Source: Gnomoniopsis sp. IMI 355080
Lineage: Eukaryota; Ascomycota; Sordariomycetes; Diaporthales; Gnomoniaceae
Length of the DNA stretch: 64,000 nt
Reading direction: 5' to 3'
Assembly (NCBI GenBank): GCA_027946555.1
Contig: JAPEVC010000120.1
Location: forward strand, 1-64,000
The first letter of the stretch is position 1. Every line of letters starts with the position of its first letter. Positions 1 to 11,730 of the stretch are shown here, in pieces. A model generated the notes under the pieces. The model was not told where the DNA came from and ran no database searches. It worked only from the letters and a program-made list of their open reading frames with translations. Both the position numbers and the translations under genes were made by a program.

Positions 1-622
1 CTCCCCCCCTCCCTGAGAGATCGCAGATTGCAGATTGCAAAACGTGCGTGCGCCAATCGCCATTCATTCTTCTTTTCGCCTTCTGGGATTCGCCCTATGC
101 ACACAAGAAGCATGGAATGAACATCCCTCGGTATTCCCGGCACAAAGCCACGCTCGTGCCTCGTCTACACTAGCCTCTGTCTTTGCGGGCACGAGATCTT
201 GATGATATCCAACGAGAAGAGAGCCAAGGGCGGCCGGAACGCTGACCGCAAGATGCTTTCTTGTCACGGGCCTTTCCGCATTCCCCCCACTCGCCTCTTC
301 GTGGTCAGCTCTGCAGAACGAGGCGAAAGTTCATAGGCTTTCCAAGTCGCACCCTGCTGAGAAACTGTTAAAAATTCCGAGGTCTGCTGGGCCCGCTTGT
401 GAGCTGTCAAGTTGGACCTACCTTTCAGCTGCATGGACCAAGGTCATTGGAAGTCGTCCGCCCGCGAGTAAGGTCATCAACGCTGAATCTTGCCAACATG
501 AATCAGTATGAATATTTCAAAAAACCGCTTCTGGATGGGTTGGAAATCCCATATTTTATTCACCGTGCTGGCGTCGTTTCCATTTTTCGTTCTCTCCAAT
601 CTACCGCATCGTGAAGTGGACG
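1..622. other. Non-coding sequence upstream of the P450 gene
   Basis: No reading frame with recognisable protein features or plausible splice sites was found on either strand. It presumably holds the promoter and 5' leader of the P450 gene that follows. The left part may also be flanking DNA of a gene outside the window. Confidence 0.5.
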
Positions 623-2424
623 ATGTTGCTTCAGGCCAGCGTCACCTACGACCCCAAGGTTGTCTTGGCGTTGGCTCTCTCATTTGTGTCTATATGGTTC
701 CTATATACCTTTCTATGGTCTTCCAGACTCTTGTCCTATCCACTGCCTCCAGGCCCACCGGGAAAGTTCTTGGTTGGTAATGCCGGCCAGCTCAGTGGCC
801 ATCCTGAGCAAGACTACATACGATGGGGCAAGGAATATAGTGAGTGTGCCAGGAAAGAGACGAGACAGAGTGACCAAATCAAGAACAAATAACTAAAACG
901 GCATGCGCAAGATTCCGATGTGATATATGTGAACGTGCTCGGCCAGCACGTAATATGTCTGAACAGTGTCCAGGCCGCTACAGATCTCCTTGATCGCCGG
1001 AGCTCCATTTACTGTGACAGACCTCGCTTCATCCTCTTCGAGGTGTACGTGAATTCTCCTTGAGATAATTGTTCTCAACACACCACGTTTCTGAAAAGAA
1101 AAGGTTGCTGACATTCGCTATCAGTATGGGCTGGGGCTTCACCCTAACCTTCCTCAAATGGGGCCCCCAATTCAAGCTCCACCGACGTCTCTTTCAAACA
1201 ACCTTCACCCAATCGGCCGTCAAAATCTTCCGCCCTTTGCAAACCTCCGAAGCCCGCAGAGCCGTACGCTCCCTCCTCGCCTCCCCAGCAGACTGGCTCG
1301 ACACCACCCTCCTCCTCACGACCAGCGTCATCTTCCGTATCGCCTATGGCCAGCCCATCCACTCGGCCTCGTCTCCCTACACAGCCATGTCGCGAGCCGC
1401 GAATGCTGCCACCACGAACGGTGGCATCGCGGGCTCGTCCATTACTGACATTGTTCCTTTTGCACGCTACATCGTCCCCTCCTGTCTCTCACCAGCGCTG
1501 AAGCACGCGCGGGATAGTCGCGAGACCATCCGCCGAATCCACGAGATTCCGTGGAGCGACACCGTGCGCGACATCGAGGCCGGCATTGCGGCGCCCAGCT
1601 TCATGAAAACGCACTATGACCGTTGGGCTGCCAACGTACGCGCCGGCATTCCGCAAGAGGCAACGCTGGCGGACCTCAAGGGCGCGACGGCCGCCGTGTT
1701 TATTGCTGGGGGCAACAGCACATGGGGCATGGTGGTGGCGGCGATGCTCTTTCTCACCAAATACCCAGACGTGCAACGGCGTGTACAGGCGGAGATTGAT
1801 GCGGTGGTTGGCGCGGGGAGGTTGCCCGAGTTCGAGGATCGGGCCAATTTGAAGTACCTAGCGGCATTTATCAACGAGACGCTACGCTCGCTGCCACTGA
1901 ATCCGCTCGTGATACCGCACCGCACGCGAACGGACGACGTTTACAATGGGATGTACATACCAGCGGGCACCGTAGTATTTGCAAACGCCAAAGCCATGTG
2001 CAGCGACCCGGACACGTACAAGGATCCGGAAACATTTGATCCGAGCAGATATGAGAGAGGGGAGCCGGCGCCGGCTGGGAACTTTGGCTTTGGGAGACGC
2101 AAGTGTCCCGGCAACCATCTCGCACTCGCGACAGTATATGTGTTCATTTCTACGCTCTGTAGCGTGTTCGATTTGGAGAAGGTGGTTGATGAGAACGGAA
2201 AGATTGTAGAGATCGAGGCGGCGCTGACTGTCGGTCTTGGCGGGTACGTTTTCTATCTTCTGAAGTCCTCCATTTGACTATGTGGCCGCATATGGTGTGA
2301 TTTTGCTGACATCCTTGGTACTAGACACCCTGTTCCGTTCAAGTGCCAGCTGAAAGTGCGGTCTCCTGAAAGGGCAGCTATGTTGAACAAGGAGACGGAG
2401 GAGGAGGGGGCGACTTTTTCATGA
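623..2424 (+). CDS. Cytochrome P450 monooxygenase, four exons
   Basis: Haem-thiolate monooxygenase of 522 residues, expected at the ER membrane with NADPH-P450 reductase as electron donor. Exons are 623-839, 912-1044, 1125-2243 and 2325-2424; all junctions keep phase and have GTGAGT or GTACGT donors. The ATG at 623 opens a hydrophobic anchor (about residues 10-35) followed by the proline hinge PPGPPG. The I-helix reads AGGNST near residue 310, the ExxR motif is ETLR near residue 368, and the haem loop FGFGRRKCPG puts the thiolate Cys at residue 444. The overall pattern resembles the fungal O-methylsterigmatocystin-oxidoreductase-like group, but substrate and CYP number cannot be told from sequence. 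The acid usually found in the I-helix (AGxD/ExT) is Asn here. The visible neighbours are housekeeping genes, so membership of a biosynthetic cluster could only come from sequence left of the window. Confidence 0.9.
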
Positions 2425-3036
2425 CTCGCCTAAGAGGCTTTGATGACTTGATGACTATATGACCTTTGCATCTACGCATATACAGCGAGTATAGACCATA
2501 GAACTCTCCTTACGAGATACAATGCACAGTGGCGTTTTGTTTTCACGGAATTTTGTCACGGTTAGGGCCGGCAATTAGATACACGCTGCGGCTTCCCATT
2601 TCATTGAGACCATAGTCTGTTGCTTTGTTCCCTTTACTCTGGCAAAAATGGTACTGTTCAGCTACCGCTGCTCGAGCTTGGATCGCATCTTGAGAATACT
2701 CAAGTGCAAGTTTCCATAATGAACGCAATGCCAATAACACGAAGATAGTAAAGCACTGTCTAGAAACCGGATATGTACCACCGCCCTGGATTGGTGAGGG
2801 TATACCGCCCTAAACGTCCTACGTCTTTCCACCTGTCCTTCCGAGTCGAGTCCGTTAAACGCCAGACGAATGCAGGAAGAGGTGATCTGAGTGTCACGCT
2901 GGGTCTTTCCTTGGGTGTGCGAGGGTGTTTGATGGTGGTGGAGGTCCCGCTCCAGGTCTGGATGTTGGAGTCCCTGGAAATAAGAAGGAGGTGAAGATGT
3001 TGTTCAAAGCTGATGATCCATCGCTACGTTTGTCCG
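2425..3036. other. Convergent intergenic space (P450 / NCB2)
   Basis: This interval separates the stops of two convergent genes and probably consists of their 3' untranslated regions. Nothing else was recognised. Confidence 0.5.
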
Positions 3037-4038
3037 CTAATTGTGCCGTGCCGCGGCGGCAGCGAACTGCTCAGCCTGGATCCGTTCGAGCTCCTCCATC
3101 GACAAGCCGCTCTGGTCGAACTTATTGAGCTTCTTCTCCCGGCCCTGTTTAGAGTTTGTCAGCGATACGCTAGCATGCGTTATTCAGAGATGGACAAGCG
3201 GGTGCTCACCTTCTGCTGCTCCTTATGCTCTGAGGCAGCCTCCAGCACGGCGGCAACGTAGTCCGAGAAACCTAGCTGCTCCAGCGCCTTGGTAATGTGG
3301 TCGCAGGCAATGGTCTTCTTGGCTTCCTTCTCTGAGATCTCATTGGCCTCGGATGAGACTAGCGTGATGAACTCGACGCAGCATTCAATGAGCAGATCTC
3401 GAGCCTCCTTGGAGAAGGCAACGCCATTGGCGGGCGGGAGGATCTCGGATACTATTTTTTGGACGGTTGCTGTAAGGGTATTAGTACACGTTCATGCGTA
3501 GCGAAGCAAATTCGGGGGCGGGCAGAGAGAGACTGGCTGGTCCCAGATAAATGCTCCAGAGTCAGACCGTATCATTCATCTTGGCTGGAGAAGGCCATCT
3601 GCATCTGCCAGCCCAAAGACTCGTCAGAGATGGGTCCATTCTCTCTGCCTGGAATAGCATGGGGAGATGGGCATAAGCACTCACCCTTTGGTAGGGAAAG
3701 GTCATCATTGGCTGTAGAAGTTGTTAGCATGAGCCCAGAAGCAGTGCGTGTGGAATCTGGCAGGGGGGTCACAATATGGATACTTCATTTTGGGCACCAC
3801 GACAGAGGATTGGAATGATGGGCAGGTGATGATGCGTTGTGGTGGGTTTGGTATGAGTGCGAACCAATGTGCAGATATAAAGTTGCAAAGCAGTGTTTGC
3901 AACAACTGCCAACGCTGAAGAGATGATTCACTTGAACCAGGCTGGGTAAGAGTGAGTCTCATGGCACTTGCAGGACCTCGAAACAAGAAAACAATGGCGG
4001 TGGGATTTGAGCTCACCTCCAAATTCGTGGTCAGACAT
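3037..4038 (-). CDS. NCB2: Negative cofactor 2 subunit beta (NC2-beta / Dr1), histone-fold transcription repressor
   Basis: Forms the NC2 heterodimer with NC2-alpha (Bur6/DRAP1), which binds TBP on promoter DNA and blocks TFIIA/TFIIB entry. Four exons on the minus strand: 4038-4017, 3711-3685, 3469-3210 and 3144-3037, giving 138 residues. The start MSDHEFG is followed by the highly conserved DDLSLPKATVQKI, then the histone fold (about residues 10-100) with the block EANEISEKEAKKTI, and a C-terminal Gln/Lys/Arg-rich helix. Exons 1 and 2 are only 22 and 27 nt, a split often hard to predict automatically; phases are consistent (22+27+260+108 nt). The family is about 140-180 residues in fungi, so the protein looks complete. 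Confidence 0.95.
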
Positions 4039-5342
4039 GGTGAAGGGGAAGGCACACTAAGTGCACACGCCCCTCAGTGATGTTGGATAGGTGATTAAGA
4101 TGGGTTCGGGACGAGAAGATGCCAGGGTGGAGCAGGACAACAACAGAAAAAAGATTGAGGGCATCAAAACACGTGAAGATCCCTCATTGCATGGCTTCTG
4201 AATCTTTTACAAAGGGTTCATTGTGGAAGGCCTCAAAAGGGCGCGCCGGAGATTCTTTTGATAAAGGGCTGTGGCCGGATGGGGCTGCAAGAGGCCAGCC
4301 TGAGTGTGTCGCCCTGGGCCCTTTAAGTACTTGACTCGATGTTTACGGCAAGCACCTGCGGACAGGCGGACAGGGAAGGATCAGTCAGCTTTTGAGTTAG
4401 AGAAGCAAGCGCGTGGGTAGTACCAGAATACTCCGTACTCCGTACAGGCTCAGGCTCTCAACAGCTAGACCACTTTGAGCCTAGCCTCCCAAGCTCCACC
4501 TTTTGCGCAGAATTTCGCTTCTTCAAAAAAGTTGTTGCTATCTGACTTTTGCAAGTTCTCTTCCTCCTTTCATCTTCCATTCCACGCAACATGTTCTGTT
4601 CTGGTCAGCATAGCATCGCACTCTTGGGCGCGATGTCAGTTTGAGCCGGCCGAGATGCGTATCTCGTTCATCTGGCACTGAAAAGGTATGTGGTCCTCCC
4701 GATCTGTGCATTCCGTCTCCTCCTACATGATGAGCTTTATTGTCGCCCCAGGCATACACAACCATGGTGATTGACCTGTCTTTCCAAACGGACGCTTCTG
4801 AACTTCTTCTTCGCCTCTTCTGCTTGCCCTACATCGTTCACGAGAGTGCGCTTGCTGACCGTGACACAACACTAGGTTTGTTCCACCCTGAGTCGTCCTT
4901 TTTCGACCCTCCCCACCAACCACTTCCCGCAATGATGCATAAAAAGTACTATCAAATCCTGATCACACATGATTGTCTATTTTCTATGTTTTAATTTCTG
5001 AGCGGAAATCACTACCTCGACACATTCAAGTTTTTTGGATCTCGAGAAAGGCGCTGACTTGTGCCGCACAGCGAAGACGGAACAACCACTGCATAAAGTT
5101 GGCCTTGCGCCACGGCACACATGTTTAAGGTGGGTGATATCTCCTTTTCTCTCCCTACAGCAGACGAATGTGACACGGGTGCCTATGATTAATAAATATC
5201 ATTCCATGCTAAATCCGAATTTTACATGTGGAAGAAAATGTATTGCTTTTCATCTTTCAAATGAGGCTCCTTGCATTCGTCTTGGGAATATCTACAGCAT
5301 CTGGCTAGGATTGTCTGCTAATGCAATTAATAGTAAACCTCT
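4039..5342. other. Intergenic region between NCB2 and the SDR gene
   Basis: This stretch contains the NCB2 promoter (both flanking genes are on the minus strand) and the 3' side of the SDR gene. Short frames at 4119-4334 and 4740-4994 have no recognisable features. A pyrimidine-rich stretch at 4480-4600 could be a transcribed leader on the plus strand, but no convincing coding exon follows it. Confidence 0.4.
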
Positions 5343-6216
5343 TCATTCTTCCCGATACGCCGCCACTTCTGGCCCGTTCCATCTGCGTCGTGTCAGCATT
5401 ATTTCGTAAGAGGTGTATGGCCATGGAACTACTTACGACAAGAGTTGGCCAGAGAGGTCTGGGGTGGCGTCGAGCACAAGTTTGGCAAAGACGTGACCGG
5501 GTCCTTCTGGCGGGTTGAGCTTCCCCTGTTCATGCACAGAGATGAAGTCTGCGTGAACCGCGTCATCCATGTGACCTTTGCCTTGGTCTCGCAGGAACTT
5601 CTGCATGCCCGTGTCCGTCCGACCAGGGTTGCCCGATACTGTAACAATGTCCTTCTCCTCGACAGCCAAGTGTTGGGCGAGAGAATGCAACGCCGCCTTG
5701 GATGAGCCGTATGGGCCCCATGCTGCGTAGCCCTTGAGCGCCGCTCCCGAGGACACCAGAACGATGCGGCCCTTGGTCTGCCGAAGGTAAGGAATGGCGG
5801 CTTGTACCAAGGCCAAAGGACTGAAGAAGTTGATATCGTACAATTTCTTCCACTCATCCACTGTGGAGTCTGCAATACGCTTGATTGGTTCCAGCGCCGC
5901 GTGGTTGACGACCAAGCCATCAACCTTGCCTCCGAACTTCACCGCAAGGTCTGTAATTTTGGTAGCGTTCTGTTGGAGATATGTCAATACCATTTGTTCT
6001 CAAGGCACTGCGTCGTGCGTAAATTCTCACATCGAAATCTGTCAAGTCCGCGGCCAGGTATTCGACTTGCGCGGGATACTCTTTTTTCAATGCCTCAAGC
6101 TCACTCTGCGTACGAGCCACCAAAACTACCTTGTGCGACTTCTGCAGGAGGTATTTCGAGATTGCCAGACCTATTCCACGGCCAGCTCCGGTGACAATAA
6201 TAGTTTTAGGAGCCAT
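5343..6216 (-). CDS. Short-chain dehydrogenase/reductase (classical SDR)
   Basis: NAD(P)-dependent oxidoreductase of 252 residues, likely cytosolic. Three exons: 6216-6031, 5969-5437 and 5382-5343. The last exon is only 40 nt; with it the protein ends LLSWNGPEVAAYREE, as usual in this fungal group, whereas reading past the GTAAGT donor stops at once. Motifs: cofactor loop TGAGRGIG (residues 9-16), NHAA at 84-87 in place of the usual NNAG, Asn109, Ser136 and the catalytic YGSSK (Tyr149, Lys153). It resembles the yeast benzil-reductase-like (IRC24/YIR036C) branch, but the substrate is unknown. Confidence 0.9.
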
Positions 6217-7769
6217 GTTCGTGTGTTTTGGCAAAAAGACCATTGGTTGCAAGTGAGGTCGGTAGTGCCACAAGAAGCTCCCGAAATGGAGCAGAGTTTT
6301 GGAGTCGACGTATCCCGGTTGATTGGCTTACATAACACGCCAGACGTAGTCACGATGGGTCCTGTGTGGAAGTCACCAATATCACTTCGCACAGCACCAT
6401 ATGTGATCTTTTATAATCTGCGCAGTAGCCCGTCAAAGCAGAGAGATTTCCGTCGAGCTATCCGAGAACGGACGTGACTGACAAACATATGCTCCGAGTG
6501 CGCAAGTGATGGCATGCGAATGGCCAGGGTCGCCTGAGGGGCTTCACTGTGTTAATCAAGTATGGTCCCAAAGGAAGGGCGTGAGCAAATCACGGATTCT
6601 CCGACGGGCATCTCTCGAAGGCTCTAATGACCGAGAAAGCAAGCAGCGCTGCCGGGCTCGAGGCGGATTCGAAGGGCCTTAAGGCTGGTTATTGCTTGAT
6701 ATACCTTCACTAGCAATGCCGGCGGCTTCGAGCAAATTGAATGAAGGTAGGTAGCAGGTACTACCTAATATGTTTACTATACATGTGCGAAACACGGACT
6801 GGGTTCCTTAGGACTGTGCATGAGCTCAGATTCTTCTCAGCTCAAAACCTTCTCTACAACCTTCCCTCCCGATGCCGCAACAATCTTTGTTCTTGCTTCT
6901 CGGACTGACAAGGTCTTCAAGAGACGTCTCATCGACAACTTTGGAGGTCCATTGAACAGTCGAGCGGGAATGTCGCTCTTCTACCACTTGATATGTGATG
7001 GATCAGGTTGGCGGTCAGACCGGTGGAAGTGGGCTCAGCCCTATATGAGACATAACGTACATCATATATATATACACTCTGTGGAACGCTACTCCAGGAA
7101 GTTCTCGTTCCAGACTTGGGAATACTGGTGGTGGTATGATAGGAAAATATTCCTCTGGGATTATCTAGGTTTTCGTCGCCTGCAGCATGCATACCAAAGG
7201 GATCAAAGTCGTGTCCGGTGAACTTGTAAAAGACTTCAGTGTTAAGTGGGACAAGTCTCCTGTAGTGGGGGAGCTGCAGAAATCCGAATCCTCTTTGAGT
7301 TGGTCTTCTGTAGGACTGCCCCTTCTGCTGTCCTTGTAGAATGTCTCTACATACACAAGACTTTGAACTTCAGTAATCCTCGGATCTATCACAACTGGCA
7401 CGCTTCTCAGGCTCAAGTATTCGGCCCCTGGCCCGGTGCTCGGCCGAGTTCCCGATCAAGGAGTGGGTCGTTGACGGCTACAGACGGCACACACGCGGTA
7501 TACAGGAGACAATCAATGAGTATGCAGCAATGCTATCGTGTTCGGACATGTTGAAGTGCGAGACCGCAAGCACATGCCGCGTTGGCATGATGTTGGGCAA
7601 TTGAAGCGGCTAGGGCGGGTGTGCTCTGGATAAAGTATGTGGGCGACAACGTATACATGGGACCTAGAGTGCATATGTAGAGTAATAGTGGTAGTGTCTC
7701 AGGCAATGTACTATCTGCACATTTGTGGTACTATGCGGTGCAGTCGCGACGTTGGAGCTACACACCCAG

Positions 7770-7822
7770 GTAGTAGGCAGGTAGATACCTAAAGTAGGTA
7801 CCTGAAAGTAGGTAGGTACCGT
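7770..7822. repeat. Cluster of GTAGGTA/TACCTA repeats
   Basis: Within about 50 bp the core GTAGGTA or its complement TACCTA occurs several times in direct and inverted orientation, ending in GTAGGTAGGTACC. The same core recurs elsewhere in intergenic parts of the window (6744-6766, 10555-10572, 11048-11057, 45998-46053, 53448-53565). Confidence 0.6.
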
Positions 7823-7967
7823 AGCACTTCGAACTAGACGGCGGTGCTTATGCGGGTGTACCCTTGCGTTACCCCAGAAAACGAAAAGTTCTTGGGCAGG
7901 GTTTGCTTCGCGTCAGGACGACGATCGGCCGCCCCATTTTCATGACAGGATATGCGCAAATGAGCAG

Positions 7968-7974
7968 TGACTCA
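7968..7974. promoter_or_regulatory. Gcn4/CPC1-type site TGACTCA upstream of leuA
   Basis: A perfect 7-bp palindromic TGACTCA lies 257 bp upstream of the leuA start codon. Amino-acid biosynthetic genes of fungi are commonly controlled by the general amino acid control activator (Gcn4/CPC1/CpcA) through this element. The link is inferred from position and family knowledge; the motif could also occur by chance. Confidence 0.6.
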
Positions 7975-8230
7975 ATCTTTGATCACTGTTTTCGGTATTT
8001 TGTTCAGGGACTACTAAAAATCATTTATTACGAAAGCTTCTTTCTTCCTGGTGGCATTTATCGGTCCTGGAAGCACACTATACCGTTTCAACCCCTCAAT
8101 TAGTACAGATCCCATACAGCCCTTTGGCTCAATCCCCCCGCACTGCAGACAGAAGAAAACTGCCCCTCACTTTGCGAAAGACCCAAGCGAACTTGACACA
8201 GCTCCTGCCTTACTTGGCGCCCTCTTCAAG

Positions 8231-10300
8231 ATGCCCATGTAAGAACCCTCTCTCCGACTCACTTCAAACCTAAGTTTAAATTGGCTGACAGTCCCTTCTT
8301 TTCCCTCCTTCAGGCTGAAAGATCCCACCAAGAAATACAGGCCCTTCCCACCTGTCAACCTGCCCGATCGCCAATGGCCTTCCAAAACCTTGACCAAGGC
8401 CCCGCGATGGCTGGCAACAGACTTGCGCGACGGCAACCAGAGTCTGGTTGACCCAATGGTGTGTTCAAGTCAAGATAAGAGCTCGCGATCGTGGCTCGAG
8501 GCTGATTGCTTTTCCCTGCTAGAATGGCGACGAAAAATGGACCTACTTCAAGATGCTGTGCGACTTGGGCTACAAGGAAATCGAAGTCTCCTTCCCATCC
8601 GCCTCCCAGACCGACTTTGACTTCACCCGCCGACTGATCGAAACCCCCGGCGCCGTTCCCGACGACGTCTACCTTCAGGTCCTTTCCCCCTGCCGAGAGG
8701 ACCTAATCCGCCGTACCGTCGAGTCCCTTAAGGGTGCAAAGAAGGCCATAGTTCACATTTACCTCGCCACTAGCGAGTGTTTCCGCCGCATTATCTTCGG
8801 CTTCTCTCAGGAGGAGAGCGTGGAGCTGGCCCGAAAGTGTACACGTCTGGTCCGCCAGCTGACCAAGGACGACCCTTCTCAAGCCGGCACAGATTGGGCT
8901 TTCGAGTTCAGCCCCGAGACCTTTTCTGACACTGGTCTGGACTTTGCTCTCGAGATTTGCGAGGCCGTTAAAGCGGAGTGGGAGCCCACGGAGAAGAACC
9001 CTATCATCTTCAACCTGCCCGCCACCGTCGAAATGTCTACTCCCAACGTGTATGCCGACCAGATCGAGTATTTCTGTCGCAACATCACCGAACGCCACAA
9101 GGTCTGTGTTTCTCTGCATCCGCATAACGACCGTGGCTGCGCGGTCGCTGCTGCGGAGCTGGCCCAAATGGCTGGTGCGGACCGTGTGGAGGGCTGTCTG
9201 TTTGGAAATGGCGAGCGCACTGGAAATGTTGACCTGGTCACCCTGGCTCTGAACCTCTACACCCAGGGCGTCAGCCCAAGCGTTGACTTCTCCAACCTGC
9301 AGAGCGTCATTAAGACCGTAGAGGTGTGCAACAAGATTCCCATCCACCCGCGCGCTCCATATGGTGGTTCTCTGGTTGTATGTGCCTTCAGTGGCTCTCA
9401 TCAAGACGCCATTAAGAAAGGTTTCCAGGCACGTGAAAATGCAGGCGCTGGCTATGACGACTACTGGCAGGTTCCTTACCTGCCCTTGGATCCAAAGGAC
9501 ATTGGCCGTGACTACGAGGCCGTCATCCGCGTAAATTCGCAGAGCGGCAAAGGCGGTGCCGCTTGGATCATCCAACAGCAACTGCGCCTGGATTTGCCCC
9601 GTGGCTTGCAAGTTGATTTCAGCCGGGTGGTGCAAAAGGTTGCCGACGAGCGCAGCCGCGAGCTGCTGCCAGTCGAAATCACGGAGTTGTTTGAAAAGAC
9701 GTACTTCCTGCGTGAGAACCCGCGGTTCACCATCGTGGACTACAGCATCTCGCCCGATCGGTCTCGCAGCCCCGCGCCCCCCGAGCCGGGCAAGACCGTG
9801 GATACCAAGAACCTGCAGCGAGTATTCGAGGGAGTCATTAACGCAGAGGGCAAGGAGTACAAGCTTCGGGGCCGCGGAAACGGTCCTCTGTCGAGTCTGA
9901 GCGACGCGCTGCGGCAGATTGGGGTGGACATTGATGTCAACGACTATAAGGAGCACGCTGTAGGAAAGGGTCGGGACGTGAAGGCTGCTACATATATTGA
10001 GTGTACGGCTGCAGGCTCAAATCAGAGAGTATGGGGAGTGGGCATCCATGAGGATGTTGTACAAAGCTCATTAGTGGCGCTGCTGAGTGCTGCTAGTAAC
10101 GTAAGTCTACTCACCGGACCTTGATGTGACTTTTGTGTCGGCCTCGTCCTGTTGCTAATGACATATTCGCGCTACAGTTTGTACAGTCTCGCCCCAGCAG
10201 TCCCATTCTGAGCAAGTTGTCGAGTCTCAACGGCAGTGCCAGTTCCAACGGCACCCCTGACCTCATCAACCGCTTGGAGAACGCGGCTGATGAGATGTAA
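8231..10300 (+). CDS. leuA: 2-isopropylmalate synthase (leucine biosynthesis, first committed step)
   Basis: Condenses acetyl-CoA with 2-oxoisovalerate to 2-isopropylmalate. Exons 8231-8238, 8314-8458, 8523-10100 and 10178-10300 encode 617 residues. The first exon holds only 8 nt (ATGCCCAT). The TIM-barrel domain shows TDLRDGNQSL (Arg41, Asp42), the metal-binding HPHND (250-254) and GNGERTGN (279-286), followed by linker helices and the C-terminal LeuA allosteric domain (from about residue 470), where leucine feedback acts in this family. The start MPMLKDP aligns with the internal start that gives the short, cytosolic Leu4 form in yeast, so a mitochondrial presequence is absent from this model. 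Likely under general amino acid control (TGACTCA upstream). The enzyme looks complete. Confidence 0.97.
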
Positions 10301-11730
10301 ACCTTCACAAAAGTTGTCTTGCATCACGGTTTATCGTGCTATTGTAATAGGTGGGAAAGTTCAAAAGTTATCTATGCTGAGATTCTCAATGGAAGTTATG
10401 AGAGCTCCCAGGGCGGGCACACTCTGACACTGTCTATCAAACTTTGTCCTGATGAGACATGATGGCGGTTGTATGCATATCAGGGATCAAATTCTGCTTA
10501 CTGGCTATTGTCCAGCGAGTCTAGTAAATTCCAGAATTCAAAGTGATGGTGATTGTAGGTAGCTGTACCTACCCGGGATTGCTCCCTGTGATGTAATCTG
10601 TAGGGCCTTGACCGTCTGGCGTGATACAGGATAAAGGATATGCCATGGGCGGATAATGACCTTGCGTCAAACGAATGAAAGTCAGCATGTGATTCACCGT
10701 TTCGACACATCAAGTGCACAGACGGACGACCTCGATGCCAGATTCGTGGATCTGCGGTCTGCAAGGGTGTCAGAACTCCCCCCATGTGTAGATTCAATTT
10801 GCGAAGTATAGTGTGCCCACCGCGATGGTCTATATTATATCCAGACTTTGTATGGTTATGGCCATTACCATGAGGCCTCTCATTTTGATGGGACTCTTCA
10901 GATTGCATGTACTGTACCGTATTACTGTAAGGTTCCTACAAAGTATTGCGTGGGAATGAGCCTCTCTCCTTTAGGCTGACGCGAATGTGGGGCTTACCGA
11001 TCTCGGTAGCCAATCATGAGCCAGGACAAGCACGCTAACATGGCTTTCACCTAGGTGTTAGTGGGCGGCCGAGTGGGCTGCGTCAACGTTCCTGTCTGGA
11101 CTTCCAATCTCATCAACTTTCCTCGCCAACCTAGTTGCTTTTCTCCCACGACACTTGAGCAAGCACAAACTGTGTCCACGTTTCGATTGCTTGGAACTGG
11201 ACGCGACAAACAAATTTACGCATCCACCGCACGAACGAACGAATCCCTCCCACATTCCTTTGTACCTTGGAATTCCATCGGCAACACAGCGAAACAAGAG
11301 GCAACAAGAACGAGAACGCGACAAGGCTTGGACGAGCTGGACCAACAGCATCACCGAGACTTTGGTTTTGGACCCGCCACGTCCAAATCGAGTGTCGACC
11401 GAGAGTCTTCCTGGGCTCTTTACCGTACTCAGCTTGAGCTTCAACAAATCTCCTCGGGCCGTTGTTGACGCTACGCCTCGCCAGGTACGTGAATCCGCAT
11501 TCGCATCCCCACCTGGGCAACGAGGGGTTCCAGAATCCAGGTCCCACGGGAAATGGAACCTGCCCGCCCTCGCAACGCCCCGCCAGTCGAACCCATCCTA
11601 GACCCGATCCAAATTATTACGAGCCTCACACTTATTGTTTTTGCATGCAGACCACTCTTGACGACCCCAAACCCTCTTCCATCCCACACAACTCTGCACA
11701 CAACATCGTCCTTCTGCAAGTCTTTTCACG
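10301..11730. other. Intergenic region and leader upstream of importin beta
   Basis: This stretch holds the leuA 3' end, then the promoter and probable 5' leader of the importin gene. The last 650 bp are rich in C and A and carry many short frames without family resemblance. It includes an inverted repeat at 10555-10572 (GTAGGTA, 4-nt loop, TACCTAC) and the palindrome CACCTAGGTG at 11048-11057. Confidence 0.5.
10555..10572. repeat. Inverted repeat GTAGGTA-GCTG-TACCTAC
   Basis: Perfect 7-bp arms around a 4-nt loop. It belongs to the dispersed GTAGGTA/TACCTA motif set of this window. Its position after leuA would also fit a minor 3'-end structure, but there is no evidence of function. Confidence 0.6.

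Larger units (their letters stand above)
6217..8230. other. Divergent intergenic region (SDR / leuA)
   Basis: Two kilobases between divergently transcribed genes, so it holds both promoters. A frame at 6820-7221 encodes a low-quality 133-aa string with no recognisable family and no good splice context; I do not call it. The right part has a cluster of TAGGTACC-type repeats (7770-7822) and a perfect TGACTCA site (7968-7974), both listed separately. Confidence 0.5.

Noticed and set aside
6820..7221. 133-codon frame between the SDR and leuA
   Set aside because: Starts with ATG but has unusual composition (many Trp, Tyr and Arg), no family resemblance and no supporting splice context.
8703..9956. 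417-codon open frame antisense to 2-isopropylmalate synthase
   Set aside because: It mirrors a strongly conserved plus-strand exon; long antisense frames arise from GC-rich third positions. The antisense protein has no recognisable family.
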